NCBI GenBank assembly: GCA_003024175.1
Contig: MDYQ01000424.1
Location: forward strand, 1-24,320
Reading direction: 5' to 3'
Source: Planoprotostelium fungivorum
Taxonomy: Eukaryota; Evosea; Variosea; Cavosteliida; Cavosteliaceae
Length of the DNA stretch: 24,320 nt
Under the pieces are notes generated by a model. That model was not told where the DNA came from and ran no database searches. It worked only from the letters and a program-made list of their open reading frames with translations. The first letter of the stretch is position 1, and every line of letters begins with the position of its first letter. This document shows, in pieces, positions 1-8,655 of this stretch. The translations under genes and the position numbers were made by a program.

Positions 1-63
1 AATTATTTGGTGCGTCCGTGATCTCTCACGGACTTGGTCTTATGTCTGACAGTAGTCACGACA
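1..63. repeat. Dispersed repeat with hairpin, inverted partner at 19213-19273
   Basis: The first 63 bases match the reverse complement of 19213-19273 with a few differences. Inside is a hairpin with arms GTCCGTGA and TCACGGAC around TCTC. The partner has the decayed equivalent CTGGGA-TCTC-TCACAG. In the partner the repeat abuts the start of a coiled-coil ORF copy. The element it belongs to may extend left of the window. Confidence 0.7.
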
Positions 64-461
64 ATCGTTGTCATCACTGAAGATGAATGGTGGATGAATG
101 ACTGGTGGTTGTATGATGAAGGGAAGAATTGTTGGATGACAAACATGAGAGGTTTTCCTTCTTTTGGGTGGAGGAAGGGTGGATGTAGTATTGTTTTTAT
201 GAATGAATTTGTTCATGGTGCGTTGTTGTTTATCTACATGTTGTACATTTTCATACTGGTACAAGTTTAGAAGACTGAAGAGGGGACAGCAACACACAGA
301 TTGATATCTTTTTACAATATTAATATTGATAAATTCCGGAAACAAGAAAACAGCAGAAAGGATTTAGAGACAAATGCCAAGCGTTTTGAGCAAGATAACT
401 TTATCTAAGTTGACTCAAGATTATCCTCAGTAATACTGAGGAGGGCCATGTGATGGTGGAG

Positions 462-523
462 GAGCAGGACAAGATGGTTCATAACAAGAGGGGGCAGGAC
501 AAGATGGTTCAGAACAAGAAGGT
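462..523 (+). repeat. Short purine-rich tandem repeat, 31-bp period
   Basis: Two copies of a unit built around GCAGGACAAGATGGTTC start about 31 bp apart (463 and 494). The surrounding 400-650 is purine-rich and of low complexity. I see no convincing gene in 64-650. Confidence 0.6.
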
Positions 524-687
524 GTATGAGGAGGGGGATCAGAGGGGAGCCTGATCTTGAAGAAGAAGACATACAGCTTGTGGACATACAATAGAAGGAG
601 AGCTCACAGACAAAGATGAGCATTCAGTGTGAGGTGAGTTGAGAGAAAGGTATGTGATGAGATGTGATGTACAATATGATGTGACGC

Positions 688-1740
688 ATGACACCTCTCA
701 GGTCAGAACGAGATGGGAAACGACTTCTTCAAGCGACCACAGAGGACGTACTGTTCTACAAGAAAGGAGACCAGATTGGAAAGGGCCTATTCACATTTGA
801 CCTCCATTTCATCATCCATTCCGACAACTGCCGTGGACAATTTCGCAATTTTCATCTCCCGTCATACGATTGGGCTGTGCGAAGTACACAGTAGAGATTG
901 ACTACCTCATGGAATATCATGGGAAGAACCAGTGCGACTATCACTTCTCGAGAACCATGGTGATCTACAACAACTGTACTTTGTGAAAAGATGCACTGGT
1001 GACAACTGGTGAGATGATGCATGATGATGAGATGTTGACGATGTCACATAGTAATTCATTGATGTGATGATGGAGGGATTCAACGATGTATCCAGGATGA
1101 AGAGGGAGAAAAAGAATGCTCGACACATCCGCACATACAGATTCATCAACTGGATGCCCAATCAACAGACGGAGAAGAGGGAGATTGAGTTCAAGAACGT
1201 CTCGTTCTTTTATCACTTCATCAATTGTGATGACAAATTAATAGGATTGCTTTCTGCTTCTGGTGAGAAAGAGATTGCGTGGAAGATAGGAACGGAGAAG
1301 GTGAAGGCAGTTGATCGTGTGGAACACGCTGAGAGAGAAGCGAGCCTCCGAGGAGATACCAAACACAACCTCTGCAGCGCAGACGTACTGGTCAGCAGTT
1401 GACGAGGCGAGGTACCCACGACTATTCCGTCATCTTCAAGCGACAACGCACCGGGACGTCACAGGACACGATCAATCTTCTCATGCAAATGAGAATATTT
1501 GGACGGACCGCTCTGCAGATTCAATCCCAGCGATCCACCACCACCCAGTACCTCATTCATCCATGTCATCAAGAGAAGGACGAAATCAACACTCTGTTCC
1601 TCCGGTGGGATTGTGATGCGCCTGTATCTTCCTGTGACCCTCACGGAATGAAATTCAATCCTATGGACGGGGACAAAACGATTAGGTGGAGTTGCTTGCG
1701 GTATCCTCCACCTTCTTGAGCTCGGGGGACCTAAGGACAA
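688..1740 (+). other. Unresolved coding-like region, possibly a spliced gene
   Basis: Several short open frames follow one another on the plus strand in different phases, among them 741-893, a frame ending near 985, 1064-1402 and 1399-1719. Their composition looks protein-like, with many charged and aromatic residues. A candidate 41-nt intron (702-742, GTCAGA to CACAG) is of the size used by neighbouring genes. I could not connect the pieces into one model and recognise no family, so this may be a decayed gene, a fast-evolving spliced gene or non-coding sequence. Confidence 0.25.
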
Positions 1741-1821
1741 CAAACATCCTCTCAGACAAGAGTGGTAGTCATGTCAATTGACATCCCAACGAGAGGACAA
1801 GACATCAGAGACGTTGGTGTG

Positions 1822-1829
1822 TATAAATA
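1822..1829 (+). promoter_or_regulatory. TATA-like box upstream of the cis-prenyltransferase
   Basis: TATAAATA lies about 126 nt before the ATG at 1955 in an otherwise gene-free stretch. It is the only strong TATA-like match there. This is a motif match only. Confidence 0.35.
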
Positions 1830-1954
1830 TAGGGTTTGAGAAGCTGAACAATTACGAATTGATGAACATAATAAAAGACATAGCGAGAGAGAGGAAGAAC
1901 TGAGCAGTCCCTCTACAACCGGTTTGTGGGCCTTCTCATCCATTCTTCAGCACC

Positions 1955-2903
1955 ATGTTCTCATGGTTAGAAAGTTTCAGTATCAACGTTCTGAAAGCAG
2001 GTCGTATTCCGCATCACATCGCTTTCATCATGGACGGTAATAGGAGATTTGCGAAATTACAGAAGATGCCTCCAATCGGTGGTCACGTCCAAGGATTTGG
2101 TGCTCTCAAAGAAGTGAAGTTTATTGATATTAAATGATCATCAAATCGCGTGCTCACAACATCTCGTAGACACTTCGCATCTGTCTCGAATTGGGTGTGA
2201 AGATTGTAACAGTATACGCATTCAGTTTGGAAAATTTCAAACGTCCATCAGATGAGGTGGATCCTCTTCTATCTCTCTGCAAGGACAAACTTTTTGAACT
2301 TGAATCGTCGTGAGCCATTCTGTCCTTATCGCTCATATTTTTCTTTCTGACAATTCAACTTCAGGGGATTTCTATTTGAGAACCTCATCTCTGTTCGTAT
2401 ATTGGGAGAGACATCGTTGTTACCAAAAGATCTGCAGGACACTATCCGAGAGGTCACATCATATTCCAGCAGTTTTCAGGGGTGAGAATTGCATTATATC
2501 CTTCACGTTTAACATGACAGAGCCATCCTCAACGTTCACTTGGCATATACATCCAGAGAAGAGATTGTGCACGCTCTCCAAAACCTGTCGTCATCTGTTT
2601 CAGAAGGAAAGATCTCACCGCAGTGAGTACGACATGCCTTTTGCTCACCTGAAATGCAGCAGCGGCATCAGAGGGGAAGACATAGAGAGACGGTTGTACA
2701 GTTCCAACGAGCCAGACATATTAGTACGGACGTCTGGTGAAACGAGGCTGAGTGACTACCTGCTTTGGCAGAGCTCAGAATCGCAACTGGCATTTTTGAG
2801 AGTACTGTGGCCTGATTTTTCTTTCTGGCACATCAGCTGGTTGATATTGATGTATCAATATCAGAATAGAGGAGGACATCGAATAAAGAGCGGCACCGCT
2901 TGA
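1955..2903 (+). CDS. DHDDS: Dehydrodolichyl diphosphate synthase catalytic subunit (cis-prenyltransferase)
   Basis: Proposed exons are 1955-2113, 2170-2309, 2365-2481, 2521-2622 and 2660-2903, with GT-AG introns of 56, 55, 39 and 37 nt, giving about 253 residues. The family elongates farnesyl diphosphate with isopentenyl diphosphate at the ER membrane to make the dolichol precursor for N-glycosylation, normally with a Nogo-B receptor partner. Seen directly: substrate motif HIAFIMDGNRRFAK at residues 21-34, VTVYAFSLENFKR in exon 2, AYTSREEI in exon 4, and RTSGETRLSDYLLWQ at about 196-210. These are the canonical blocks in order with no break. The C-terminus is shorter than in animal homologues and ends soon after the FWH block, so a further exon may be missed. 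It converges on the phosphorylase gene. Confidence 0.9.
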
Positions 2904-3207
2904 TGAACAGCGGTAAGCTTTCATGAACTCTGAGTATGCTTTGTGACATTTTCAAAGTGTACACTATGACAATACAATATCCAATTGGACATCAGTGAAG
3001 CCTTCCAAGTCAATACTCCTTGGCCTCCTTCAACATCAATATGCCGGAAAGTCCTGCCTCTGAAAGAGTACACCAAAGAAAAATGAACCAACGACCCATC
3101 ACAATACGATCAAAACACTTCGCAGCCGTTTATATCGTTCATTATATATCTTCTTTTTCAATAAATCGATGTTTACATTAGATCGCTTTATCAAATCGTT
3201 GTGAAGT
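2904..3207. other. Intergenic region between convergent genes
   Basis: About 300 bp separates the stops of the two convergent host genes. No coding frame is supported. A poly(A) signal for the plus-strand gene lies near its right side. Confidence 0.5.
3160..3165 (+). terminator. AATAAA polyadenylation signal
   Basis: A canonical AATAAA about 257 nt after the cis-prenyltransferase stop, preceded by a T-rich run. It is the best candidate for 3'-end formation of that transcript. Confidence 0.4.
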
Positions 3208-4135
3208 CTATTTTCTCAACTCTTCTCGTTTCTGTAGTAGAAGAGAAACAACTCCCTCCACAGTCTGTTGGTTTAATGCCACTCCCTGATGGAACTGAAA
3301 GTTCTGATCAATCAGCTCCGTTGATCCGTTTCTCACTTCTTCTAGTGTCAGGGTCTTAGTAGCCAATCCGTTCGCAACGTTATCAATCATACAGATGAGG
3401 GCGTATTCTATCTTCAGCTCAGAACAGAGGATAAATTCGTGAGCAGCTGTCATTCCTGACGAAGTGAGGACGATATTGAGAGGTCTGAATGGCTCACCGA
3501 CAACGTCAGCAAAAGACTTCAGAAATCGGATTTCTGACTTCGTTTCGAAGCGAGGACCAAGAGTCTGAGCGTAAGTGCCTCCATCAACTACTTTATCGTG
3601 TTGCTGTTTTACGACGGAAAAGACCTACAGCATGTGAGATTAGTTTATCACATCGACTGATCACCTTCTCTCTGTACGGTGTTCGCATCTCGGGAACAAA
3701 GTGAGCACGTGCATCGTTGAATACTGTGATGATTTCTGATGGATTGAAGAAATCGTCTGCGACCAATAATGTTCCAAATGGATATTTCTCTGGGTCCAAA
3801 GAACCTGTTCTTTTGAGGGGAAGTTATCTTATAAAACCCACCGACACTTCCAAAGGCAATCACGTGTCGAACTCCACTATCGTACATTGCTTGAACGATG
3901 GCTTGCTTGTTGATCAGATGAGGCGGGCTATATTCCTTTTGTGGGTCTGCCGCGTGTCTTTGACAAAAAATGATGTCCTCCCCAAACCACAAATTAACAT
4001 CCCCTTGATAAAGTCAAACACCGTTACATGCTCCCGATCACCAAAGCGAGTTTGAACGGTGCGAGATTCGAACCCCTGGAAGTACACACTCTTCAATAGA
4101 CTACTTCCACCTATGATGCCGAGTGGAGTAGTCAT
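3208..4135 (-). CDS. MTAP/PNP-family purine nucleoside phosphorylase
   Basis: Proposed exons, in transcription order, are 4135-4042, 4003-3842, 3804-3665, 3624-3498 and 3455-3208, with introns of 38, 37, 40 and 42 nt; the sum is 771 nt, 256 residues. The family cleaves methylthioadenosine or a related purine nucleoside with phosphate in salvage. Seen: N-terminal GIIGGSS (about 6-12), FCQRH and PPH (about 44-60), GGTYAQTLGPRFET (about 147-160), and DVVGMT (about 172-177) rebuilt exactly across the last splice. The later ICMIDNVANGL replaces the acidic pair typical of human MTAP and looks closer to 6-oxopurine-specific members, so substrate is uncertain. The first intron is the least sure: a 50-nt alternative also keeps frame. 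The R1 terminal repeat begins 58 bp upstream of its ATG. Confidence 0.85.
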
Positions 4136-4192
4136 GCTATGTTGTTCAATGAGAAGTGCACTCCGCCGATCAAGATGTCGTCATCAAATATG

Positions 4193-4580
4193 CCATCATA
4201 TAAAAAGAGGGTATTATAGTGCATTTGTCTACAACTCACCACATACTGAATGCTTGCTTATGTCTCACAGAGGCAGAGGCTAATGAGGGTTTGTGGGTGG
4301 GCCTTGAGTGTGGTGTTTCTCTTACTGTCTGCTTAGAGCATGCTTTATGCACACTTTTCTCTTACCTTCACACTAAATCACCAAGTATTTTACAATCTTT
4401 TATGCAATAAGAACACATTTTATGCAATCTAGGAGGAAATCACTACATACCTCTTGCCAGCTTGCTGAACCTGAAAGGTGAAGCAAGCTATATCATGTGC
4501 CATGTATTTCTTTAGAGACTGCTATAGAGTGTGCTTAGGATGCATCAGAAAGCTAGTTTCTAGCAAATCTATTAGTGTGG
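4193..4580 (+). repeat. R1 terminal repeat, left copy of the Polinton-like element
   Basis: It starts CATCATATAAAAAGAGGG and is matched in inverted orientation at 13975-14362, including the outermost bases, so it behaves as one arm of a terminal inverted repeat. Relative to the right arm it lacks about 130 bp near 4252. It contains degenerate sub-units with the phrases GAAATCACTGCA and a hairpin at 4459-4489. No matching target-site duplication could be found. Confidence 0.7.
4459..4489. repeat. Hairpin in R1 (AGCTTGCT / AGCAAGCT)
   Basis: Outer arms AGCTTGCT and AGCAAGCT, a GA/GA internal loop, inner arms ACCT and AGGT, and a GAA loop. The same sequence recurs at 5218-5248, and a differently sequenced hairpin of the same plan is at 21755-21787. 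Confidence 0.7.
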
Positions 4581-4784
4581 TGTATGGTCACCACATAAGA
4601 ACCAAACAGTTCAATGAGTCTCTGTTTATAAAGAATGATTTCAAACCAAAGAAAGCCAAGGTGTTCCTTTTCAATGAATGTGCATTGAATGTGTTTCTTG
4701 GTTGCTGAGTTTTCACTGACTTTTCTCCGAGTTTTCCAATTAGTCAATGATGTCAAATGTTGGGCACAACAATTAGTGCTCCAA
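4581..4784. other. Unassigned insertion between R1 and coiled-coil fragment
   Basis: About 200 bp is present here but absent from the parallel copy at 5326-5333. I see no terminal repeats, duplication or credible coding frame in it. Confidence 0.4.
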
Positions 4785-4913
4785 CTTTTCTTTATATGCT
4801 CTGATCACTATCATCTGCTTTGTGATAAATTTGTCCTTTTGCTCTATTGTCTTGAGCATCTCTTCTAGCTGAAATTCTAAAGACATTGTCTTGCTTGTAC
4901 ATTCTACTTGTAC
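4785..4913 (-). pseudogene. 3' fragment of coiled-coil ORF, ends at an assembly N
   Basis: Nearly identical to 5334-5471, the C-terminal part of the intact coiled-coil ORF, and cut off at the N. It is probably a second haplotype or unmerged contig end rather than a separate gene. Confidence 0.7.
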
Positions 4914-4914
4914 N
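4914..4914. other. Single N, likely contig join
   Basis: The sequence left of this N (R1 plus coiled-coil 3' end) recurs to its right with a few percent divergence and one 200-bp insertion. This is the pattern left by joining unmerged contig ends. Confidence 0.7.
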
Positions 4915-5013
4915 TAGACTATAACAAATATTTAGAGGATGATTATAAGCTTTTGTGTGCTCAGAGCATGCTCTGTACAGACTGGATAGAAATCACTGCA
5001 TACTAAATGATAG

Positions 5014-5040
5014 TAGCCATGCCACACAGTGGCATGGCTA
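5014..5040. repeat. Perfect 12-bp hairpin in R1
   Basis: Arms TAGCCATGCCAC and GTGGCATGGCTA flank an ACA loop with no mismatch. The equivalent place in the right R1 copy (14166-14194) has a different palindrome with the same loop. Confidence 0.85.
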
Positions 5041-5217
5041 ACAGGGGCATGTGGGTGGGCCTTGAGTGTGGTGTTTCTCTTTGTGTCTGCCCTGTGCATG
5101 CTGTGAGCACACTTTTTTCTTACCTTCACACTATATCACCAAGTATTTTATATTATTATTATGCAATAAGAACACATTTTATGCAGTCTTGGCAGAAATC
5201 ACTGCACACCTCTTGCC

Positions 5218-5248
5218 AGCTTGCTGAACCTGAAAGGTGAAGCAAGCT
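5218..5248. repeat. Hairpin in R1, copy of 4459-4489
   Basis: Identical in plan and sequence to the hairpin at 4459-4489: outer AGCTTGCT/AGCAAGCT, inner ACCT/AGGT. Confidence 0.7.
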
Positions 5249-5326
5249 ATATCATGTGCCATGTATTTCTTTAGAGACTGCTATATAGTGTGCCTAAAAT
5301 GCACTAAAGGCCAGCTTCTAGCAAAT

Positions 5327-5749
5327 CTATTGGTGCTCCAACTTTTCTTTGTATGCTCTGATCACCATCATTTGCTTTGTGATAAATTTGTCCTTTTGCT
5401 CTATTGTCTTGAGCATCTCTTCTAGCTGAAGTTCTAAAGACATTGTCTTGCTTGTACATTCTACTTGTACCCTTTTGATTTCTGCTGCAGACTCCTTTTC
5501 CTTCTCTTCTAGCAATTCTTGTAACCTCTCCTCATATCTCTTATTGTTCATTTTCATACATTGTTTCTTGTTGTTGTATGTTGTTAGTTCCTTCTCAAAT
5601 AGTCCTTTGAGATTCTCGGATTCTTCATTCAGCTCACACTTCTTGCCTCTGATCTTTGTATTCTGTATCCTATGTTTTAAGCAGTCTACAATGCTTTGTG
5701 GGAGTTGAATGATTACATCATTGTATACAGAGTTCCACCATTGTGTCAT
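5327..5749 (-). CDS. Coiled-coil ORF of the element, 140 aa, function unknown
   Basis: The frame opens with ATG followed by MTQWWNSVYND and runs 140 residues without interruption. Residues from about 45 to 140 are rich in E, K, Q, L and M with heptad-like spacing (for example EERLQELLEEKEKE), so a long coiled coil is likely. There is no signal peptide or membrane segment. I do not recognise a family; a structural or DNA-organising role is only a guess. Its 5' end and upstream spacer are the most copied segment of the window (19499, 20726, 23875, 24235), while only this copy is intact. It lies downstream of the MDYDL ORF on the same strand and its stop touches R1. Confidence 0.65.
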   Translation of the reverse strand: MTQWWNSVYNDVIIQLPQSIVDCLKHRIQNTKIRGKKCELNEESENLKGLFEKELTTYNNKKQCMKMNNKRYEERLQELLEEKEKESAAEIKRVQVECTSKTMSLELQLEEMLKTIEQKDKFITKQMMVIRAYKEKLEHQ

Positions 5750-5960
5750 AGTAAAATGTAGTAATTAGGTAATAATATAGTAAATATAGTAATTTTTCTG
5801 GGTAAATTAAAAGTGAACAAATAGTAAGAACAGTAAAAATTGGTAAGATGGTAATGTTATATAAAGTAGATTCATAGTAAACATAGTAAGATATCAGTGA
5901 TTTCAGTGCTTGTCAAGTGTACAAAAAAGAAGATTTACTTGTTTTATTTTGGTTTACTCT
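5750..5960 (-). promoter_or_regulatory. TTAC-rich spacer upstream of the coiled-coil ORF
   Basis: Read on the minus strand, this AT-rich spacer repeats TTACTAT-like words at roughly 8-11 bp spacing right up to the ATG. Two homologous spacers occur at 18979-19200 and 23643-23873, always between an MDYDL-family end and a coiled-coil start. A promoter or protein-binding array is inferred. Confidence 0.55.
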
Positions 5961-6004
5961 GAAATACCACAGTTTACTCATTTTCTACATCAACATCAGT
6001 GTCA

Positions 6005-6625
6005 TCACCTGTATCCTCTGCAGCTTGTTACATACTCTCTGATACCTTTTGGTAGGTGTTGTATCTTCATTCCAGGAGGTGGTTTTAACACTGTAGCTCT
6101 GTTTGTATGTCCTGCATTCAACTCTTTCTCATATGCTGAGTTTCTCAGTCCACTATATGGTATGATTTTGTACTGTTCATATTTAGCATCAGGATCATCA
6201 TACTGTTCAACACACTTCTGGAATACCTCAGGAGGTGTATGTTTTGCCACACATCCTAAGAACTGCTTCTTAGGTCTATTCATCAGCCAACTTACCTGTT
6301 TACTCTGTTGCTGCCTAGTAAGATCATTAGCTTTTGTATTAGCTGCCAGATACTTGTTGTATGCTTGTTGCATCATCCCATGATTCTGATCCAGAATTGC
6401 TTGAAACTGCTCATTATCAGCTAACATCTTTTTGACTGCAGGAAGACTGACCTTTCCTGTCTGCTGTCTTACTTGCTCATTGAGACTGCTAAAATTGAGG
6501 AAGCCAATGAGCTCAATTATGTTATCTCTAGTTAAATAGTTGAGAAGCTTACTAACTGGTAACTCATCAAATGCTTTTGGTTCAGTCCTCTTGACTGGAA
6601 ATGTCTTGACAAGATCATAGTCCAT
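6005..6625 (-). CDS. MDYDL-family ORF of the element, internally deleted, function unknown
   Basis: The frame begins MDYDLVKTFPVKRTEPKAF and could start 12 codons earlier at 6661. Residues are mainly helical and polar, with a Q/N-rich middle and a conserved tail block YDDPDAKYEQYKIIPYSGLR. Compared with copies at 18641-18978 and 23132-23640, this version jumps from KGIREYV straight to a shifted, short tail. About 60 codons present in the others (including FKDYLDEI and ETKYLS) are missing, so the product is probably C-terminally truncated. No known family is recognised; a virion or replication accessory role cannot be told apart. It is divergent from the helix-turn-helix ORF and upstream of the coiled-coil ORF. 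Confidence 0.6.
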   Translation of the reverse strand: MDYDLVKTFPVKRTEPKAFDELPVSKLLNYLTRDNIIELIGFLNFSSLNEQVRQQTGKVSLPAVKKMLADNEQFQAILDQNHGMMQQAYNKYLAANTKANDLTRQQQSKQVSWLMNRPKKQFLGCVAKHTPPEVFQKCVEQYDDPDAKYEQYKIIPYSGLRNSAYEKELNAGHTNRATVLKPPPGMKIQHLPKGIREYVTSCRGYR

Positions 6626-6725
6626 TTTGTTGCAGTTTATGATATAATCTAAAACATACAATCACCAACTAAAATAATTATTTAATTTCATTTTAGAAAA
6701 TGAGATCCCTCTTATATAAGGTGAA
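6626..6725. promoter_or_regulatory. Divergent promoter region with palindromic TATA
   Basis: This 100-bp AT-rich gap separates two divergent ORFs. It includes the palindrome CTTATATAAG at 6711-6720, which could act as a TATA box either way. The region is conserved at 23032-23131 between broken copies of the same two ORFs, where the box reads GATATAAG. Confidence 0.5.
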
Positions 6726-7145
6726 ATGACTACAGTGAAGAATCTACCTGCCAAAGTATACTATAAGCAAAAATATGATCAATACAAACAACTGTTAGAT
6801 ACCTAGTTGAGTCAAGATGTCTCTCAAGGTTTATATAGCGAAGTGATTCAAGATTATCATGCAGGTTGTACAAGAGGAGAACTCTGCACTAAATACAATC
6901 TAAGCTATTTAAAACTGAAAATTATTCTGAGAGATGAACATAGTCTCAAAATACCCTCAGCTGATGTTGCTGACATTAAGTTAAGGCTTCAAAACAAATT
7001 AACAACTAAAAAAGAAGTCATGAGTCAATATAAAATCAGTTATAGGACATTAAATTACTTACTCTCTGAACCTACTGAATTCACTGTCTCTGGAGTTGCC
7101 AATGATAGTATTTCCTGTGATACACCATTCCTGATGCTGCCTTAA
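6726..7145 (+). CDS. Small double helix-turn-helix ORF with an in-frame TAG
   Basis: The natural start is probably the ATG at 6726 (MTTVKNLPAKVYYKQKYDQY), with TAG at 6804-6806 interrupting the frame; an ATC-less open part continues to 7145. In the copy at 22367-23031 the corresponding codon is a lysine, so the stop is a point mutation here. Two helix-turn-helix-like stretches are visible, around DYHAGCTRGELCTKYNLSYL and NKLTTKKEVMSQYKISYRTL. A DNA-binding regulator or end-binding protein is inferred. Its 3' end overlaps the integrase ORF tail by 65 bp on the opposite strand. Confidence 0.55.
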
Positions 7146-8136
7146 CCTGATAAAAGATAAACTTACTATCCATGATCTTTTTTGTGACTGTATACACTTC
7201 ACTAGACCAATTTGGTACTGTTGATTTTGTTTTTGCTGAAAGTTTCCTCTGCTGCTCAGGTGAAATAAATGGGGTGATGTGTGCTTGTATTCTTACTTTG
7301 TCTCCTCTAGCATAATGTAGAGTTTCAGGAATTATTGGGTTATTCTTGTCATTCAGATATTTGTAATAATTATGCAACTGAGGTATCAGTAATTTATGTA
7401 ATGATGTATCTGCAAAATGGACATTTACTGGCAGTTCCCTAATAGTATGATGATAAGAATGATTATAGTTCTCTGTAATAAGCTCTAAGGCATCAATGTA
7501 CCTCTGTGTTCTGTATACTGAAAGATACTGAGCTATTTTTTGTTTGATAGTCTTGTTGAATCTTTCTATGATCCCTAAAGGTGTGTATGGAAATGATGTC
7601 AGCTGGTGTATTCCATGATCTGTACATACTTGTTTCACTTCTTTTGCAATAAATTCTTTTCCATTATCTGAAAGCAGAATCATTGGCTTATATGCCTTAT
7701 TGTTTATTTTGATTCTAAAAATATAATCTAAAGCCCTGGCTATAGTCTGTCCTTGCTTATTCTGCAAAGGAATTACCAAAGCATATTTAGAGAATGCATC
7801 AATGATTGTTAAAAGATAGTTAGTGCCATCATTATACTCAGCAGAGTTCTGCATGTCTGCAAGGTCCATCTGCCATTTGATAAGTGGTCCAGGTACTACA
7901 GTGTGTTTCTGCTGTTTGTATTGTAAGTTGAAACCTAAGTGCCTCTTGTAAGTTGATTGATAAGATAGAAAATTCCTGATATCATCAACTGTGAATTCTA
8001 ATTTAAAGACATTATGCCTGCTGGCACTTCTGTATAGCCCTTCAATAGAGTTAGATGTAGTAGAAGGATCTAACCATATGCTGAGTAGATATTCAGTCAG
8101 ACTGGGTACAATTTTTTGTCTTTTCCTTCTGTGCAT
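7081..8136 (-). CDS. Polinton-type DDE integrase
   Basis: An uninterrupted 351-residue frame. The retroviral-like integrase core shows the catalytic triad: D91 in KWQMDLADM, D157 in LLSDNGKEF and E191 in GIIERFNKTIK, with 33 residues between the second D and E. The C-terminal 75 residues (GDKVRIQAH through YHRKYYHWQLQ) look like the small barrel domain of these enzymes. No HHCC zinc finger is visible at the N-terminus. The protein would cut and join element ends into host DNA. There is no reverse transcriptase nearby, and the polymerase gene next door points to a Polinton/Maverick-type element rather than an LTR retrotransposon. It looks intact. Fragments of its 3' end recur at 23956-24222. 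Confidence 0.85.
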   Translation of the reverse strand: MHRRKRQKIVPSLTEYLLSIWLDPSTTSNSIEGLYRSASRHNVFKLEFTVDDIRNFLSYQSTYKRHLGFNLQYKQQKHTVVPGPLIKWQMDLADMQNSAEYNDGTNYLLTIIDAFSKYALVIPLQNKQGQTIARALDYIFRIKINNKAYKPMILLSDNGKEFIAKEVKQVCTDHGIHQLTSFPYTPLGIIERFNKTIKQKIAQYLSVYRTQRYIDALELITENYNHSYHHTIRELPVNVHFADTSLHKLLIPQLHNYYKYLNDKNNPIIPETLHYARGDKVRIQAHITPFISPEQQRKLSAKTKSTVPNWSSEVYTVTKKIMDSKFIFYQVKAASGMVYHRKYYHWQLQRQ

Positions 8137-8244
8137 ACTCTATAAATGGCTTCTAATTTCCATATAAATAAATATTACTAGTATTGAATAAATTACATTT
8201 TTAAAAAAGATCATCAGTTATATATTACAAATTGACCATTCACT
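8137..8244. promoter_or_regulatory. Divergent promoter between integrase and polymerase modules
   Basis: A 108-bp AT-rich gap between divergent ORFs, with TATAAATA at 8163-8170 and TTATATATTA near 8215. It is the only non-coding space in which both core genes can start. Confidence 0.4.
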
Positions 8245-8655
8245 ATGCCAACTGAGAGACAATTACTGGTGCACTCACTCAAATCCTTAGGTTATATTGG
8301 TGATCTAAGAAAAGGGAAACAGAGTGACTTTGAGAAGCTTCTTAAGGAACATCTGAATGCATCTAAGCTTGGTTTTCAGTATGCTCAATGGGATATGCAG
8401 ACTTTACATCAATATATGACCAACAGACATCAACAGCTATACAGAAAGATCAAGAAGATATTTACAGCAATTAGGTTTTTAATTAGAATCAAACCCAAGA
8501 CCACACTATTGACAGCAGGTGTAGCTAGTCAATATGATTACACATTCTTACCAGACACATGGTTTTCTAAGTCTGTGTCAGCTGTAGCTCAAAAATTAAT
8601 GCTGTCCTACCTGTTGTACTTGAGTCCTATCCTTTTTACTTTAAAATTGAGTTGA
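8245..8655 (+). CDS. 136-aa ORF, probable N-terminal part of the polymerase gene
   Basis: It starts MPTERQLLVHSLKSLGYIGD, with a helical basic N-terminal half, and ends overlapping the polymerase frame in another phase. The polymerase frame has no ATG near its beginning, which suggests this ORF supplies the start. A canonical GT-AG segment at 8519-8571 (53 nt) would link the two frames in phase and is the same size as host introns here. A frameshift near the A-run at 8591 is the alternative. It could also be a separate small protein. Confidence 0.55.
   Translation: MPTERQLLVHSLKSLGYIGDLRKGKQSDFEKLLKEHLNASKLGFQYAQWDMQTLHQYMTNRHQQLYRKIKKIFTAIRFLIRIKPKTTLLTAGVASQYDYTFLPDTWFSKSVSAVAQKLMLSYLLYLSPILFTLKLS

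Larger units (their letters stand above)
4928..5326 (+). repeat. R1 repeat, second left copy adjoining the intact coiled-coil ORF
   Basis: Homologous to 4193-4580 and 21660-22066, and inverted relative to 13975-14362. Its outer end is missing, and it starts within the AAGCTTTTGTGTGCTCAGAG unit. It carries two hairpins (5014-5040 and 5218-5248) and runs directly into the stop codon of the coiled-coil ORF. Confidence 0.7.

Noticed and set aside
2310-2903. A 197-codon open frame read as one gene
   Set aside because: Only its last part matches a protein; the earlier part is introns and out-of-phase exons of the cis-prenyltransferase.
4060-4080. GATTCGAACCCC, resembling a tRNA T-arm on the minus strand
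   Set aside because: The T-stem does not pair, no acceptor or anticodon arms fit around it, and it lies within exon 1 of the phosphorylase.
5448-6383. Hydrophobic plus-strand open frames suggesting membrane proteins
   Set aside because: They are antisense shadows of the coiled-coil and MDYDL ORFs, whose frames are supported by copies elsewhere.
7081-8136. Integrase as part of an LTR retrotransposon
   Set aside because: No reverse transcriptase, RNase H, gag or LTRs are present, and a family B polymerase lies beside it.
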